Shown here: piece by piece, positions 1-11,224 of the stretch
Layout of the letters: the number at the start of each line of letters is the position of its first letter
How positions within the stretch are numbered: position 1 is the stretch's first letter
Assembly (NCBI GenBank): GCA_029011315.1
Contig: JAQXLA010000002.1
Coordinates: 41,748 to 105,747 of the forward strand
DNA: 64,000 nt
DNA from: Desulfovibrionaceae bacterium
Lineage (GTDB): Bacteria; Desulfobacterota; Desulfovibrionia; Desulfovibrionales; Desulfovibrionaceae
Direction: 5' to 3'
Translations under genes and position numbers: made by a program
Notes under the pieces: model-generated
The model's input: only the letters and a program-made list of their open reading frames with translations
The model's database searches: none
What the model was told of the DNA's origin: nothing

Positions 1-196
1 TGGCTTTGAACCATACGCACTGGAGAAGTTCTTCATGCCCCCGTAAACTGAAATACATGTGGCCGGAACCGGATCGGCTGAGATTGACGATTTCTCCGCG
101 CACTCTCAGATAGGGAACATTTTTTTTGAGAAGTGCCCTCAGCCGAGCGATGACATCGTCGACGTCGAGGATGTATCGTTCATTCCGGTCGGACAT
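1..196 (-). CDS. xseA: Exodeoxyribonuclease VII large subunit, N-terminal part (runs off the window)
   Basis: Reverse strand reads MSDRNERYILDVDDVIARLRALLKKNVPYLRVRGEIVNLSRSGSGHMYFSLRGHEELLQCVWFKA, an XseA OB-fold-type N-terminus. Confidence 0.8.
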   Translation of the reverse strand, partial: MSDRNERYILDVDDVIARLRALLKKNVPYLRVRGEIVNLSRSGSGHMYFSLRGHEELLQCVWFKA

Positions 197-201
197 GGTT
201 T

Positions 202-1932
202 CTAGCGAATTTTCCAGGATTTTCTGACGCGATTTTTCCATTCTTCAAAAGCCGGGGCGAAGGTTTCAGCTGACAGCGTTTCCTTTTCGCCGGTTTTGCG
301 ATTTTTCACTTCGATCACGCCTTTGGACAGTCCCTTGCCTCCGATGATGATCTGCATGGGGATACCGATCAGATCCGCATCTTTGAATTTGACTCCGGGG
401 CGTTCCTCCCTGTCGTCAATCAGGGGATCCAGACCGGAGTTGAGAAGGTAACTTTCCACAGCTTCGGTTTTTCTGAGCACAGCCTCGTCCTTCGGATCCA
501 GGCAAATGACATGCACATCGAAAGGAGCGGCCTGAGGCGGGAACAGAATGCCGTCATGATCAAAATTTTGTTCTATGCATGCGGCGACGACTCGGGAGAC
601 GCCGATTCCGTAGCATCCCATAATCATTACCTGTTCCTTGCCGTTTTCATCGAGGAAAACGGCATTCATGGCCTTGGAATATTTTGTTCCGAGTTTGAAG
701 ATATGTCCGACTTCAATGCCTTTGGCCATGCCCACAGATCCTCCGCAGACAGGACAAACGTCATTTTGCGTAATATTGCGGATATCTCCATATTCTGATG
801 AAGGAGCATCGCGGCGAGGATCCACGTTGAGAAGATGCGTATCCGTTTTGTTGGCTCCTGCAACGTAGCCGGTGTCCGCAAGCAGTTCGTTATCTGCGAC
901 GATGCGCACTGCGGCGGACAGTCCCACAGGGCCTGCAAAGCCGACAGCTGCCCCTGTCCAGGCCTCAACCTGTTCCGGAAGAGCCAGAACCACGTCGGTT
1001 TCGGCATGCAGAAAGTTTTTCAGCTTGATTTCATTCACTTCCCGATCGCCCCGTACCAGTGCCGCAACAGGTTTGCCGTCCGCAACATAGAGCAGAGTTT
1101 TGATCATTTTTTCAGGAGGACATTTCAGGAAAGAGGAAACCTCGTCGATTGTATGCATTCCGGGCGTTGAAACCTCTTCGTTTTCCGGGCAGGAAGAGGA
1201 GACCGGTTTGGAAGCCTTGATTTCTGCCTGTTCAATGTTTGCGGACCAATCGCAGGACTTGCAGTATGCAATCGTATCTTCACCCGTTTCGGCCAGAACC
1301 ATGAATTCATGGGATGAAGATCCTCCAATGCTGCCCGTATCTGCCTGAACGGGACGGAATTGGAGTCCGAGGCGTGAGAAGATCCGCTTGTAGGCTTCAT
1401 ACATCGCATCATAGCTGCGGTCGGCTCCTTCTCTGTCTCTGTCAAAGGAGTAGGCGTCCTTCATTAGAAATTCGCGGCCGCGCATCAGTCCAAAACGAGG
1501 CCTGACTTCATCACGGAATTTCCACTGAATCTGATACAGGCAGAGTGGAAGCTGCCGATAGGAACGCACTTCGCCGCGGACGAGATCGGTAACGACTTCC
1601 TCATGGGTCGGACCGTAGCAGTAGTCACGATCGTGGCGATCCTTAAAGCGCAGCAATTCCTTGCCGTAATGCGCCCAGCGTCCGGATTCGCGCCAGAGAT
1701 CCGCAGGCTGAACAGCAGGCATCAGTATTTCCTGAGCCCCGGCTCGATTCATTTCCTCACGAACGATCTGGGTAATTTTTTGAAGGGTTTTCATTCCAAG
1801 CGGCAGCCAGGAATAAACTCCTGACGTTAATTTTCGGATCATGCCTGCCCGAACCATCAGTTTGTGACTGACGACTTCCGCATCGCCAGGGGCTTCCTTT
1901 AACGTGGGAATATACCATTGACTCCAGCGCAT
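202..1932 (-). CDS. proS: Prolyl-tRNA synthetase
   Basis: 576 aa; [61 protein letters not shown] and insertion domain typical of bacterial ProRS. Confidence 0.97.
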   Translation of the reverse strand: MRWSQWYIPTLKEAPGDAEVVSHKLMVRAGMIRKLTSGVYSWLPLGMKTLQKITQIVREEMNRAGAQEILMPAVQPADLWRESGRWAHYGKELLRFKDRHDRDYCYGPTHEEVVTDLVRGEVRSYRQLPLCLYQIQWKFRDEVRPRFGLMRGREFLMKDAYSFDRDREGADRSYDAMYEAYKRIFSRLGLQFRPVQADTGSIGGSSSHEFMVLAETGEDTIAYCKSCDWSANIEQAEIKASKPVSSSCPENEEVSTPGMHTIDEVSSFLKCPPEKMIKTLLYVADGKPVAALVRGDREVNEIKLKNFLHAETDVVLALPEQVEAWTGAAVGFAGPVGLSAAVRIVADNELLADTGYVAGANKTDTHLLNVDPRRDAPSSEYGDIRNITQNDVCPVCGGSVGMAKGIEVGHIFKLGTKYSKAMNAVFLDENGKEQVMIMGCYGIGVSRVVAACIEQNFDHDGILFPPQAAPFDVHVICLDPKDEAVLRKTEAVESYLLNSGLDPLIDDREERPGVKFKDADLIGIPMQIIIGGKGLSKGVIEVKNRKTGEKETLSAETFAPAFEEWKNRVRKSWKIR

Positions 1933-1954
1933 GGAGAAAAACCTCGTTGCTATG

Positions 1955-2944
1955 TTATTGTTTTACGGAGCAAATACTGCGCATCATTTCAAAAAAACGC
2001 TGCGCAGCGGGTTTCAGTGCAAATTGTTCGCATACAGTACGCCTGGCATTTTCTGCAAGCCTGGCGCACTGTTGCGGATCATTTCTCAGAGAGAGGACAG
2101 CTTCTCCCCAGTCCTCTTCCGTATTGAGCAACAGACCATTGTAGCCATTGCGGATGATTTCACGATTGAAGCCGACGTTTGAGGCAACGGGAACGGCTCC
2201 GCAGGCCATATACTGGAGGAGCTTGAATCCGCCTTTTCCCCGTGTATATGGCGTATCCTCGAGAGGCATCAGACCGATATCCATAGAGCGCAGATCTGCC
2301 AGCTCTCCTGACGCACTCCATAAGCGAAATCGACCGTTTTGAGGCGTCAGCCATTTCGGTTGTCTATTGGAAACGATCAGCATCGGCTCTCCGAGAGCCC
2401 GGGCGACGGATTCTGCAGGATGCTGAAGCCCGGGAAGATAGCTTGAAGTGCCGATCCATCCGACTGTTCCCCGAAAAGGCTGCCTGTGATCCGGCGTGTA
2501 GATTTCCGTATCGATCGGAGAGGTCCAAATCATGGCGTCCCGTCTTCCGGATGCTTCCGCCAGCCACCGTGTTCCGGCAATGACCAGATCGGCCTGGGAG
2601 CAAATTCTGTGGAAGCGTTCTACCTTGCGGGGCTGATCCGGATGCTCCTGATCGGTCCAAACTGCATCATCAAAATCGTAGACGAGACGGGAAAACAGGC
2701 GGCGCAGGATGAACAGCTCCCATGCAGGCAGCAGACGTTTCTGCAGAATGAGAACGTCTGCTCGATGGGAGGCAAGAAGCAGACCTGCAAGGGCCTGCAG
2801 ACGGCGCAGAAGCGTTTTCGGATAGCGTTTCGCCTGCGCATCCCATCCTTTCGCCTCTGCCATGCGCAGCAGCGGAAGAATGCGGAAGCGGACGGAAGGA
2901 AGATCGCGGCCGCCCTGAGCCAGCCAGAGGATGGACGGTTTCAT
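1955..2944 (-). CDS. Glycosyltransferase (group 1-like)
   Basis: 329 aa; C-terminal [37 protein letters not shown] motif; start overlaps the metG stop. Confidence 0.8.
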   Translation of the reverse strand: MKPSILWLAQGGRDLPSVRFRILPLLRMAEAKGWDAQAKRYPKTLLRRLQALAGLLLASHRADVLILQKRLLPAWELFILRRLFSRLVYDFDDAVWTDQEHPDQPRKVERFHRICSQADLVIAGTRWLAEASGRRDAMIWTSPIDTEIYTPDHRQPFRGTVGWIGTSSYLPGLQHPAESVARALGEPMLIVSNRQPKWLTPQNGRFRLWSASGELADLRSMDIGLMPLEDTPYTRGKGGFKLLQYMACGAVPVASNVGFNREIIRNGYNGLLLNTEEDWGEAVLSLRNDPQQCARLAENARRTVCEQFALKPAAQRFFEMMRSICSVKQ

Positions 2945-4923
2945 CAGCAGAGCTTGGATCCTGCAGGAACCATGGAGGTGGGAGCAGGCAGAGAAAGCGA
3001 ATCTCCGTTTTCTGCTGTCAGAATCATGCCCTGCGACACAATGCCGCGAATGGTTCGGGGAGCAAGGTTGGCGACGACGCAGACCTGTCTGCCAACAAGC
3101 TCTTCAGGCTTGAAATGCTGTGCGATGCCGGATACGATCTGCCGGGCTTCCGTTTCTCCAAGATCGATTTTGAACAGAAGCAGCTTATCGGCCTTCGGAA
3201 CCCGTTCGCAGGAAAGAACCGTACCGACGCGCAAATCCAATTTTTCAAAATCTGCAAAGGTCACGGCAGGCTTGGTTTCTTCGGTGATGACGTTTTTCCT
3301 GTTCTGCTTTCGAGCCTGCTTTTCCGCTTTGGCTGTCTGCTTTTCGGCCTCAGCTGCCTGTTTTAGTTCTTCAGGCATTTCCAGACGCGGGAAAAGATTG
3401 GACGATGCGGCGGGAGTGCCCTCAGTCATTCTGTTCCAGACGCCGATTTCCGTGCGGAGATCGTAATTTGGAGCGGTACCAAAAAGCTCCGATTCCGGAA
3501 GAGTCTGCCCGAGCTGGTGAAGAAGCTTTTCGGACGTTTCCGGCATGACCGGCCACAGGCAGAGAGCCGTTTTTCTCATGCATTCCATAAGGAGACGGAG
3601 AACGGCACCGAGACGTGCGTTGTCCCCCTGTTTGTACAGCGTCCACGGAGCCTGCCGATCAATGTAGCGGTTCAGGGCTCTGACCAGTTCCCAAAGCGAA
3701 TCAAGGGCCTTGGCAAACTGGACGCTGCCAAAGAGGGAAAACCAGTTGCGCATGGATTCGTCAGCCAGATCCATCAGCGTCCGATCATCTTCGGATACAG
3801 GACCGGATGGAGGCAGTGCCGATCCGAAATACTTCGCATTCATGGACAGAACCCGGCTGAACAGATTGCCGAGATCGTTGGCGAGATCCGAATTGAAGCG
3901 GTTGATAAGAGCTTCTTCCGAGAAACTCGCATCAGAACCGAAAGGCATTTCTCTCAGGAGAAAGTAACGGAACGCATCCAATCCATAGCGTTCGGCAATT
4001 ACTGCAGGATCAACGACGTTCCCCAGAGATTTGGACATCTTTGTTTCGCGAATCAGCCAGTATCCGTGCACATTCAAATGATCATAGATGGGCAGACCGG
4101 CCGATTTCAGCATTGTCGGCCAGAAAATGCCATGAGGCTTGAGAATGTCTTTCGCGACAAGATGTTCCCCCGGCCAGAATTTGCTGAAGGCGTCGCCGTC
4201 AGGCCAGTCAATGCCCGAGATGTAGTTGATGAGGGCATCAAACCAGACATAGCAGACATAGTCTGTATCAAACGGCAGCTCAATTCCCCAGGAAAGGCGT
4301 GATTTGGGACGGGAAATGCACAAATCTTCCAGCACGCCGCCTTCCAGCATGGCCAGAACTTCGTTGCGATACCGTTCCGGACGAATGAAGTCCGGATGCT
4401 GTTCGATATACTCCTTCAGCCAGGGCAGATATTTGGACATTCTGAAGAAGTAGTTCTTTTCCTGAATAAATTCCGGTTTTGTAAGATGCTGTGGACAAAG
4501 TCCGTTTTCGAGCTCCTTTTCCGTATAGAAACGCTCGCATCCTGTGCAGTAATGCCCGCCGAATTCTCCGAAATAGATGTCTCCGTTGTCGTAAACTTTC
4601 TGGAGAAATCTCTGAACTTTCTCCATGTGATCGGGATCCGTCGTGCGAATGAAGCGATCATGACGAATGCCAAGCTTAGGCCATAACGTGCGAAATTCTC
4701 TGCTGACGGAATCGACGAAAGACTGCGGATCTGTTCCGATTTTTTCTGCGGAGCGCACGATTTTGTCTCCGTGCTCATCCGTTCCTGTCAGAAAAAACGT
4801 CTCTTCACCCAAAGAGGCATGAAAACGCCGCATGGTATCGGCGACGATGGTTGAATAGGCATGTCCGAGATGAGGACGGGCATTAACGTAATAAATCGGG
4901 GTTGTAATAAAAAACGAAGACAC
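2944..4923 (-). CDS. metG: Methionyl-tRNA synthetase with C-terminal tRNA-binding domain
   Basis: 659 aa; FITTPIYYVNARPHLGHAYSTIVAD, KMSKSLGN and C-terminal FEKLDLRVGTVLSCERVPKADKLL. Confidence 0.97.
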   Translation of the reverse strand: MSSFFITTPIYYVNARPHLGHAYSTIVADTMRRFHASLGEETFFLTGTDEHGDKIVRSAEKIGTDPQSFVDSVSREFRTLWPKLGIRHDRFIRTTDPDHMEKVQRFLQKVYDNGDIYFGEFGGHYCTGCERFYTEKELENGLCPQHLTKPEFIQEKNYFFRMSKYLPWLKEYIEQHPDFIRPERYRNEVLAMLEGGVLEDLCISRPKSRLSWGIELPFDTDYVCYVWFDALINYISGIDWPDGDAFSKFWPGEHLVAKDILKPHGIFWPTMLKSAGLPIYDHLNVHGYWLIRETKMSKSLGNVVDPAVIAERYGLDAFRYFLLREMPFGSDASFSEEALINRFNSDLANDLGNLFSRVLSMNAKYFGSALPPSGPVSEDDRTLMDLADESMRNWFSLFGSVQFAKALDSLWELVRALNRYIDRQAPWTLYKQGDNARLGAVLRLLMECMRKTALCLWPVMPETSEKLLHQLGQTLPESELFGTAPNYDLRTEIGVWNRMTEGTPAASSNLFPRLEMPEELKQAAEAEKQTAKAEKQARKQNRKNVITEETKPAVTFADFEKLDLRVGTVLSCERVPKADKLLLFKIDLGETEARQIVSGIAQHFKPEELVGRQVCVVANLAPRTIRGIVSQGMILTAENGDSLSLPAPTSMVPAGSKLC

Positions 4924-4947
4924 GGCAGACTTCTCCTGTCTGGGCGC

Positions 4948-6003
4948 TTAGTGCTTGCGCCGCTTTTTTTTCTTGGAGCGGATTTCCGGAGAGACTTCGG
5001 TGACCGGTTGAGAGGAAAAATGAACGGCATAGGGATCCTCCATAGTGGAGAACATTCCGTCGTCACCGAAATCCTCGCCAAGATTGTCCGGGCCGATTTC
5101 AAAAACCATAAGATCCTGCGGCTGAGAAGTTCCCTGGGACGGCTGATCCGCATGTTCTTCTCCGGATTCCTGCTTGGGAATCTGGGGCGGCTGTTCCGGA
5201 CGGAAGGGATGCAGATTCTGCCATTCTTCAAGTGACAGATCCCGCTCTTCATTGGCGTCATTCAGAACCGATACGCTGCCTCGGAACATGCTGGTCCGCA
5301 GAACTCGCAGAAAACCGCAGTCCGTCTGGTATCTTTTTCCAATTCTGGGACTGGCCTCAAGAAAACGATCATAGTTTTCCTGTTCGTAACTGAGGCAGCA
5401 GAGCAGACGTCCGCAGATTCCGGAAATTTTCGTAGGATTGAGGAAGAGATTCTGTTCTTTGGCCATGCGGATTGTCACAGGCGCAAATTTTTTCAGATGC
5501 CTGTGGCAGCAACATACCATGCCGCAGCTGCCTATGGCACCGATCATTTGGGTTTCGTGCCTCACGCCAATTTGGCGAAGCTCGATTCTGATATGGTATT
5601 CACGCACCAGCGCTTTGACCAGTTCCCGAAAGTCGATGCGCGTTGGTGCGGTAAAATAAAAGAGCAGCTTGCTGCGATCAAACAGCATTTCCACGGAAAC
5701 CAGCTTCATCTCAAGCCGCAAGTCGGCGATGCACTGGGAGCAGAACCGTTCTGCCTCCCGGCATGTTTCGCGATTTTTTTGCACCTGCTCGAGATCTTCC
5801 CTGTTTACCCTGCGCAAGACAGGACGGATTTCATCCGGATTCAGTTCCCTGGGAGGTTCTGATCGGCGGGCGAGGACGCGCCCGACGCCCAGCCCCTGCT
5901 CTGTAGAAGCGATGACAAGATCCCCGCAGGAAATAAAAGGATCTTCGGTGCTGAAGACATACAGCTGTCCGTATGAGGTAAATTTGATATGAAGAAAAAA
6001 CAT
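4948..6003 (-). CDS. PSP1/RicT-like (YaaT) regulatory iron-sulfur protein
   Basis: 351 aa; Cys-rich GMVCCCHRHLKKFAPVTIRMAKEQNLFLNPTKISGICGRLLCCLSYE typical of PSP1-domain proteins. Confidence 0.88.
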   Translation of the reverse strand: MFFLHIKFTSYGQLYVFSTEDPFISCGDLVIASTEQGLGVGRVLARRSEPPRELNPDEIRPVLRRVNREDLEQVQKNRETCREAERFCSQCIADLRLEMKLVSVEMLFDRSKLLFYFTAPTRIDFRELVKALVREYHIRIELRQIGVRHETQMIGAIGSCGMVCCCHRHLKKFAPVTIRMAKEQNLFLNPTKISGICGRLLCCLSYEQENYDRFLEASPRIGKRYQTDCGFLRVLRTSMFRGSVSVLNDANEERDLSLEEWQNLHPFRPEQPPQIPKQESGEEHADQPSQGTSQPQDLMVFEIGPDNLGEDFGDDGMFSTMEDPYAVHFSSQPVTEVSPEIRSKKKKRRKH

Positions 6004-6071
6004 GAATCGGAAAGCATCCTTGAAACGAATAGCAGTGAATGGATTCTTTTTCTGTCAAAAAGCCTGTTGTG

Positions 6072-7595
6072 TCAATCGGAGCCAGATTTTTTCGCTGCCA
6101 GTCGCGCTTCGAGTGAAGCATCGGGCACAACTCGGAATGAGGGCTCCATGTGATCGATGCGTACAGCCCCCCTGGCTGCTCCCCGGATAGGATGAACATA
6201 TTTGGCGCAGGCGACGATGACTTCGGCCTGAGAGGCGTCCTTAAATTCGCTTTTCAGAACAGCGAGGATACCTGCTTCCCGTAAGGTTCTTTCCGGAATG
6301 GGCTGAGCGGCAAAATCCCGCCTGATGATGACATGAGATCCGGATCCTCCGCCGGCATGAATCCAAAGATCATGCGGCATAGCCGCTTTCAGTACCGCTG
6401 CGTTTCCTGATGCATCGCGACCTCGGAGCATCAGGAAACCATCGCTGCTGCGGAAGCTCTGAACCCGATTCGGAATGGCATTCCGGTTTTTCCGGACAGC
6501 AACAGGAGATGCCGGTGCCGCTGCTGCGGCGACGCTTCCAGATTGTTCGGCATCAGCCAGCGCTTTTTGGACGCTCTGAAAGCGGTCTTCCAGATATTTC
6601 AGCCCCCGTTTCCCCCGCGCTGCCCGGTGAAACATGGCTTCCATGTTTTCTCTGACTGTCAATTTCTGATCAAGAATCAATGGCATGGAAAGCCCGTACA
6701 GCTGAATTTCAGACTGCTTTTCATCAGGAGAAAAACGGTACAGCTCCGCCTGGAGCGCCAGTGCGCTTTTCTGTTCATCCCGCATGGCGATCAGCCGGAT
6801 GCGTTCTTTTTCGAGTTTGATAAGCAGCCGTCGCAAACGTGCTGCCTCCCTTTTTGCCGGAAGTTCGGCCAGATCGCGGGCTTTTCTGGCCATATCCCTT
6901 AAAACAAGGCTTTCACCTGCTGATGTGCAGGCCGCTTCAGGAAGTTCAAAGACCTTTTCCTGCAGCCTCTCACCATTTTTCATGCTCAGCTCGTCTGGGA
7001 GAGGCCATGCGTACAGCTCCCGATCTCCCGCAGCATTTTCATACAGGAAGAGATCTCCGCTTCCGTATTCCAGATCAGCCAGCAGTGCCATCCGTTCTCC
7101 AGACGGCAGATACTGAAGCGTTTTGCGCAATGCAGGTGTCAAAACGGGAAATTGCCGCCAGTTTTCTGAATTATCAGAGAGATCGTCAGGCGACGGCCAG
7201 AGATAGACCTCTTCAGAAGGAGGCATCTCAAAAAGCAGTTCCGCTCCGGTGCGGAGATCCAGTTTCAGCCATAGTGGAGTATCCGGATCAAAATGGAGAT
7301 ACAGCTGACGTTCTGGCCAGCGAACTGCAGTTCCAAGGATGCGGCGGCCGCTGAGGTGTTTCCGTAGCCTCATGACGGCTGCGGTGGGGGCTGATCCTGT
7401 CGATATTCGGGAAGGGGAGAAAAAAAGGAAATTGTCAGCTCTTCCGAAACGAAGCAGAAGATGACGTTTACACCCCCCGCCGTACAGGGTAAACTGCAGA
7501 ACATCGGCAGATGGCGAACTGATTTTTTCCATGCGGCAGCCGGGAAGAATCCTGCAGAGGCTGTCGCATAGCCGACGGAAGACGTGACAGTCCAT
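6072..7595 (-). CDS. NFACT-family RNA-binding protein (RqcH/FbpA-like)
   Basis: 507 aa; C-terminal RSSDGFLMLRGRDASGNAAVLKAAMPHDLWIHAGGGSGSHVIIRRD NFACT-R domain. Confidence 0.85.
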   Translation of the reverse strand: MDCHVFRRLCDSLCRILPGCRMEKISSPSADVLQFTLYGGGCKRHLLLRFGRADNFLFFSPSRISTGSAPTAAVMRLRKHLSGRRILGTAVRWPERQLYLHFDPDTPLWLKLDLRTGAELLFEMPPSEEVYLWPSPDDLSDNSENWRQFPVLTPALRKTLQYLPSGERMALLADLEYGSGDLFLYENAAGDRELYAWPLPDELSMKNGERLQEKVFELPEAACTSAGESLVLRDMARKARDLAELPAKREAARLRRLLIKLEKERIRLIAMRDEQKSALALQAELYRFSPDEKQSEIQLYGLSMPLILDQKLTVRENMEAMFHRAARGKRGLKYLEDRFQSVQKALADAEQSGSVAAAAAPASPVAVRKNRNAIPNRVQSFRSSDGFLMLRGRDASGNAAVLKAAMPHDLWIHAGGGSGSHVIIRRDFAAQPIPERTLREAGILAVLKSEFKDASQAEVIVACAKYVHPIRGAARGAVRIDHMEPSFRVVPDASLEARLAAKKSGSD

Positions 7596-7597
7596 GA

Positions 7598-7954
7598 TTA
7601 ATCAGCGTTTTCCCGTTCTTCCTGACGGCTTTTGCAGTTGATGCAAAGCGTTGTGACGGGACGGGCTTTGAGTCGGGACAGGCTGATCTCTTCTCCGCAT
7701 TCCTCGCAGATTCCATAAACTCCTTCATCGATGCGGCGCAGAGCTTCATGAATCTTGCGTATCAGAATCCGTTCCCGATCGCGAATACGCAGAATAAACG
7801 CTCTGTCAGATTCCGCCGAAGCCCGATCGGCCGGATCAGCAAACGGCTCGTTCGACATATTCAATTCTTCAAGCGTGCCATCGCCCTTATTTTGAGCTTC
7901 CTCCAGCATTTTCTGGAGCAATGCCTGAAAAAATTCGAGATCTTTCTGTTCCAC
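7598..7954 (-). CDS. dksA: DksA/TraR-type zinc finger protein
   Basis: 118 aa; [38 protein letters not shown]. Confidence 0.85.
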   Translation of the reverse strand: MEQKDLEFFQALLQKMLEEAQNKGDGTLEELNMSNEPFADPADRASAESDRAFILRIRDRERILIRKIHEALRRIDEGVYGICEECGEEISLSRLKARPVTTLCINCKSRQEERENAD

Positions 7955-8194
7955 GGGATCCTCCTCATTTCAGAACGGATGCCGGTTTTTTCAAGTGAAA
8001 AAGTAAAAGAAGAAAAAGCCTATACGATATTTTTCAGATTTCGTAAAGAGAGCCGAACGGGTGGTGAAAGGCGGAAAATCTCTCTAAAAAAACGCTTTTG
8101 TTTTCATAAAAACAGGGGTATTTTTTCACAGATCTGCCGTTTTGGCAGCACAGAAACGACGGATATATTGACATATTTTGTAAGGAGCCTTTGC

Positions 8195-10375
8195 ATGAGC
8201 GGTAGCAATGCCCGAAGCAATGCGATTGTGGCAATCACAAGCTACAAACCGGAATCGCAGTTTTTAAATTATGCCAGCAAAAAGCCGACAGAAACCTACG
8301 GAAGCAGTGTCTTTAGCGACAAGGTGATGAAGGAGCGGCTTCCCCGCAATGTGTACCGTTCCCTGCATAAGACCATCGAAAAGGGCATGAGACTGGATGC
8401 CTCGCTTGCCGATATCGTTGCATCATGCATGAAAGACTGGGCGATAGAAAACGGCGCAACGCATTTTACGCATGTTTTCTATCCTTTGAGCGGGCAGTCT
8501 GCGGAAAAGCACGACAGCTTCCTGGCTCCGGATGGCAACGGAGGCGTTATTACGGAATTTAGCGGCAAGATGCTCAGCCAGGGCGAATCTGATGCGTCAA
8601 GCTTTCCTTCCGGAGGCTTGCGAAGCACTTTTGAGGCCAGGGGATATACGGCATGGGATGTGACAAGCCCCGCATATCTTATGAAAAATTCAGGCGGGAT
8701 AGTCCTTTGTGTTCCTACAGCTTTTGTTTCCTGGACAGGCGTGGCGTTGGATCGCAAAACGCCGCTTCTTCGTTCCAATCAGGCTTTAAGTCGTCAGGCC
8801 GTGCGCGTCTTGAAACTGTTTGGCATCGAGACCACGCTTCCAGTCCTGTCCAATGCCGGCCTTGAACAGGAATTTTTCCTTATTGATCGCAATTTTGTTT
8901 TCGGCCGTCCGGATCTGCTCATCGCCGGTCGGACTTTGATGGGCGCCCGTCCCGCCAAGGGGCAGGAATTTGAAGATCAGTATTTCGGCGTAATGCCGCG
9001 TCGCGTGCAGGCCTGCATGTCAGAAGTGGAAGCGGAACTGCATCGCCTTGGCGTTCCCGTGCGCACCCGTCATAATGAAGTCGCTCCAAGCCAGTATGAA
9101 ATTGCGCCTGTTTTTGAATCGGGGAACCTGGCTGTGGATCACAATCAGCTCATTATGACGGTTCTTCGCAATATTGCCAAAAGTCACGGACTGACGTGTC
9201 TGCTTCATGAAAAGCCTTTCTCGGGCATTAACGGATCGGGAAAACATCTGAATTATTCCATCGGCAATGCTGAAGTAGGCAATCTGTTCGATCCCGGGGA
9301 AACGCCGCATAAGAATGCTATGTTCCTGGTCTTTCTGGTTTGCGCTATCCGGGCACTTCATAAATATGGCGGGATTCTCCGAGCTTCTGCGGCGTCTGCT
9401 TCGAATGATCATCGTCTTGGAGCCAATGAAGCACCGCCTGCGATTATGTCCATGTTCCTTGGTGATCAGCTGACGGATATTCTGGAGCAGTTCCGATCTG
9501 GCAGAGCGCGCACTTCCGGAAGTAAGCGGGTGATGAACGTGGGTGTGGATATCCTGCCCCCCCTGGCCGCTGATCCCGGAGACAGAAACCGCACAAGTCC
9601 TTTTGCCTTTACAGGAAATCGTTTTGAATTTCGTGCGCTGGGATCCAGCATGTCTGCATCTGCTTCTCAGGTTGCTCTCAATACCATGATGGCGGATTCT
9701 CTGGATTATGCGGCGACGCGTCTGGAAATGCTGTGCGGCGGCAACATGGAAAAACTGAATGATGCCGTAGCTGTCCTCGTTCGGGAAGTCATGGAAAAAC
9801 ACAGCGCCGTCATTTTCAACGGTGACGGATATTCTGCGGAATGGCATCATGAAGCGGAATTGCGCGGGCTGCCGAATTACCGGACGACCCCGGAATCCCT
9901 TATGGTGTACTGTGCGCCGGAAACGATTGATTTGTATGGTCGTTATAATGTCCTCTCCCGTCAGGAACTGAAGGCGCGTCAGGAAATCTATACAGAACAA
10001 TATTGTAAAACCATTCACACGGAAGCCAGCCTTGTCATCCGAATGGCGCGCACCATTGTGTATCCTGCCGGACTGCGCTGGCAAAAGGAGCTGGCTCAGA
10101 CGGCATGCAGTATGCAGAGCCTTGGCAGACCTGCTGACACAGTTCTGCTTGACGAAGTGGCGGATCTTCTGGAAAAGCTGCGTCTCAATGTGGAACATCT
10201 GGAAAACGAGCTGGTCAATGTCGATACCGATATCGTGAGAAAAGCCCATCACTGCGGCACTTCGGTGTTGCTTGCCATGAAGCATGTGAGGGAGTGCGCG
10301 GATCGGCTTGAAAGTCTGGTTCCGGAAGATCTTTGGCCTTTGCCGAGCTACCAGGAAATGCTGTTCATTAAATGA
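8195..10375 (+). CDS. glnN: Glutamine synthetase type III
   Basis: 726 aa from ATG 8195 with RBS aaggag; GSIII signature order ([47 protein letters not shown]). The ORF-track start at 7748 is too early. Confidence 0.92.
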   Translation: MSGSNARSNAIVAITSYKPESQFLNYASKKPTETYGSSVFSDKVMKERLPRNVYRSLHKTIEKGMRLDASLADIVASCMKDWAIENGATHFTHVFYPLSGQSAEKHDSFLAPDGNGGVITEFSGKMLSQGESDASSFPSGGLRSTFEARGYTAWDVTSPAYLMKNSGGIVLCVPTAFVSWTGVALDRKTPLLRSNQALSRQAVRVLKLFGIETTLPVLSNAGLEQEFFLIDRNFVFGRPDLLIAGRTLMGARPAKGQEFEDQYFGVMPRRVQACMSEVEAELHRLGVPVRTRHNEVAPSQYEIAPVFESGNLAVDHNQLIMTVLRNIAKSHGLTCLLHEKPFSGINGSGKHLNYSIGNAEVGNLFDPGETPHKNAMFLVFLVCAIRALHKYGGILRASAASASNDHRLGANEAPPAIMSMFLGDQLTDILEQFRSGRARTSGSKRVMNVGVDILPPLAADPGDRNRTSPFAFTGNRFEFRALGSSMSASASQVALNTMMADSLDYAATRLEMLCGGNMEKLNDAVAVLVREVMEKHSAVIFNGDGYSAEWHHEAELRGLPNYRTTPESLMVYCAPETIDLYGRYNVLSRQELKARQEIYTEQYCKTIHTEASLVIRMARTIVYPAGLRWQKELAQTACSMQSLGRPADTVLLDEVADLLEKLRLNVEHLENELVNVDTDIVRKAHHCGTSVLLAMKHVRECADRLESLVPEDLWPLPSYQEMLFIK

Positions 10376-10399
10376 TGATTTGAATTTCTTAAATCGCGA

Positions 10400-10443
10400 A
10401 AAAGCAGGGAGAGTCGTATCAAAAGTCTCTCCCTGCTTTTTTT
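10400..10443. terminator. Intrinsic terminator, probably bidirectional, after glnN
   Basis: AAAGCAGGGAGAG / CTCTCCCTGCTTTTTTT hairpin between convergent genes. Confidence 0.85.
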
Positions 10444-10456
10444 GTATCTTATTGTT

Positions 10457-11224
10457 TTATGGTCTCTGCGTTCTTTCAGCCCGTTCAGCAATATTGAGAA
10501 TTTGTCGGCATATTCCCATCAGCATATCCATTTCGTGTCGTCTGAGATCGGTTTTGCCGAAGAAACGCCGCAGAGGCATGAGAAAGTAATCAGGATTATC
10601 TGGTTTGAGGAAATCAATAGCCAGCAGGGTCTGACGGATTTTTTTATAAAGAATTTCCTGCTCTTCATGAGAGATTCTCCCTGAAACGGAATCCCTGGTG
10701 GTGACAGAGCGAGCGTCCAGCGCGTTATAAAACGCATGAAGAACAAGAAGCATGGCCTGAGCGACATTGAGAGAAGATGCCTCTCCGGCTGTAGGAATGG
10801 TGATAAGTCGATCGCACTGCTCAATATCCGTATTTTCTAGCCCCCGATCTTCCGGACCAAAGACAAGAGCGATCCGTTCTCCCTGGATCAGTCTTGCAGC
10901 GGATTCCTCAGCAGCCTGTTCCGGAGTGATGACATGGCGTCTCCAGCCTCCAGTCCTTGCCGTTGTGCCAATAATGAGTGAGCACGGTGCAACGGCTTTT
11001 TCCAGAGATGGAAATACCGTGATATTTTCCAGAACAGGCATCCCCTTGGGAGTTGCAAGCGGCTCGGCCTTCTTCATATCCCAGCGGAACGGAGAAACAA
11101 GGTTTAGAGTGCGGCAGCCCATATTGGCGCAGGCACGGGCTGCCATACCAACATTCTCGGGGAATTTTGTGCCGACCATGACGGTTTCAAGATGAAGCAT
11201 CGCATCGGTATGCGTTGTGATCAT
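10457..11224 (-). CDS. trmJ: SpoU-family tRNA methyltransferase (TrmJ-like)
   Basis: From MITTHTDAMLHLETVMVGTKFPENVGMAARACANMGC; ALVFGPEDRGLENTDIEQCDRLITIPT. The longer ORF start is unlikely because of overlap with the dsbD-like gene. Confidence 0.85.
   Translation of the reverse strand: MITTHTDAMLHLETVMVGTKFPENVGMAARACANMGCRTLNLVSPFRWDMKKAEPLATPKGMPVLENITVFPSLEKAVAPCSLIIGTTARTGGWRRHVITPEQAAEESAARLIQGERIALVFGPEDRGLENTDIEQCDRLITIPTAGEASSLNVAQAMLLVLHAFYNALDARSVTTRDSVSGRISHEEQEILYKKIRQTLLAIDFLKPDNPDYFLMPLRRFFGKTDLRRHEMDMLMGICRQILNIAERAERTQRP

Noticed and set aside
9020-10285. 421-aa minus-strand ORF
   Set aside because: Antisense to glutamine synthetase III; no recognisable motifs
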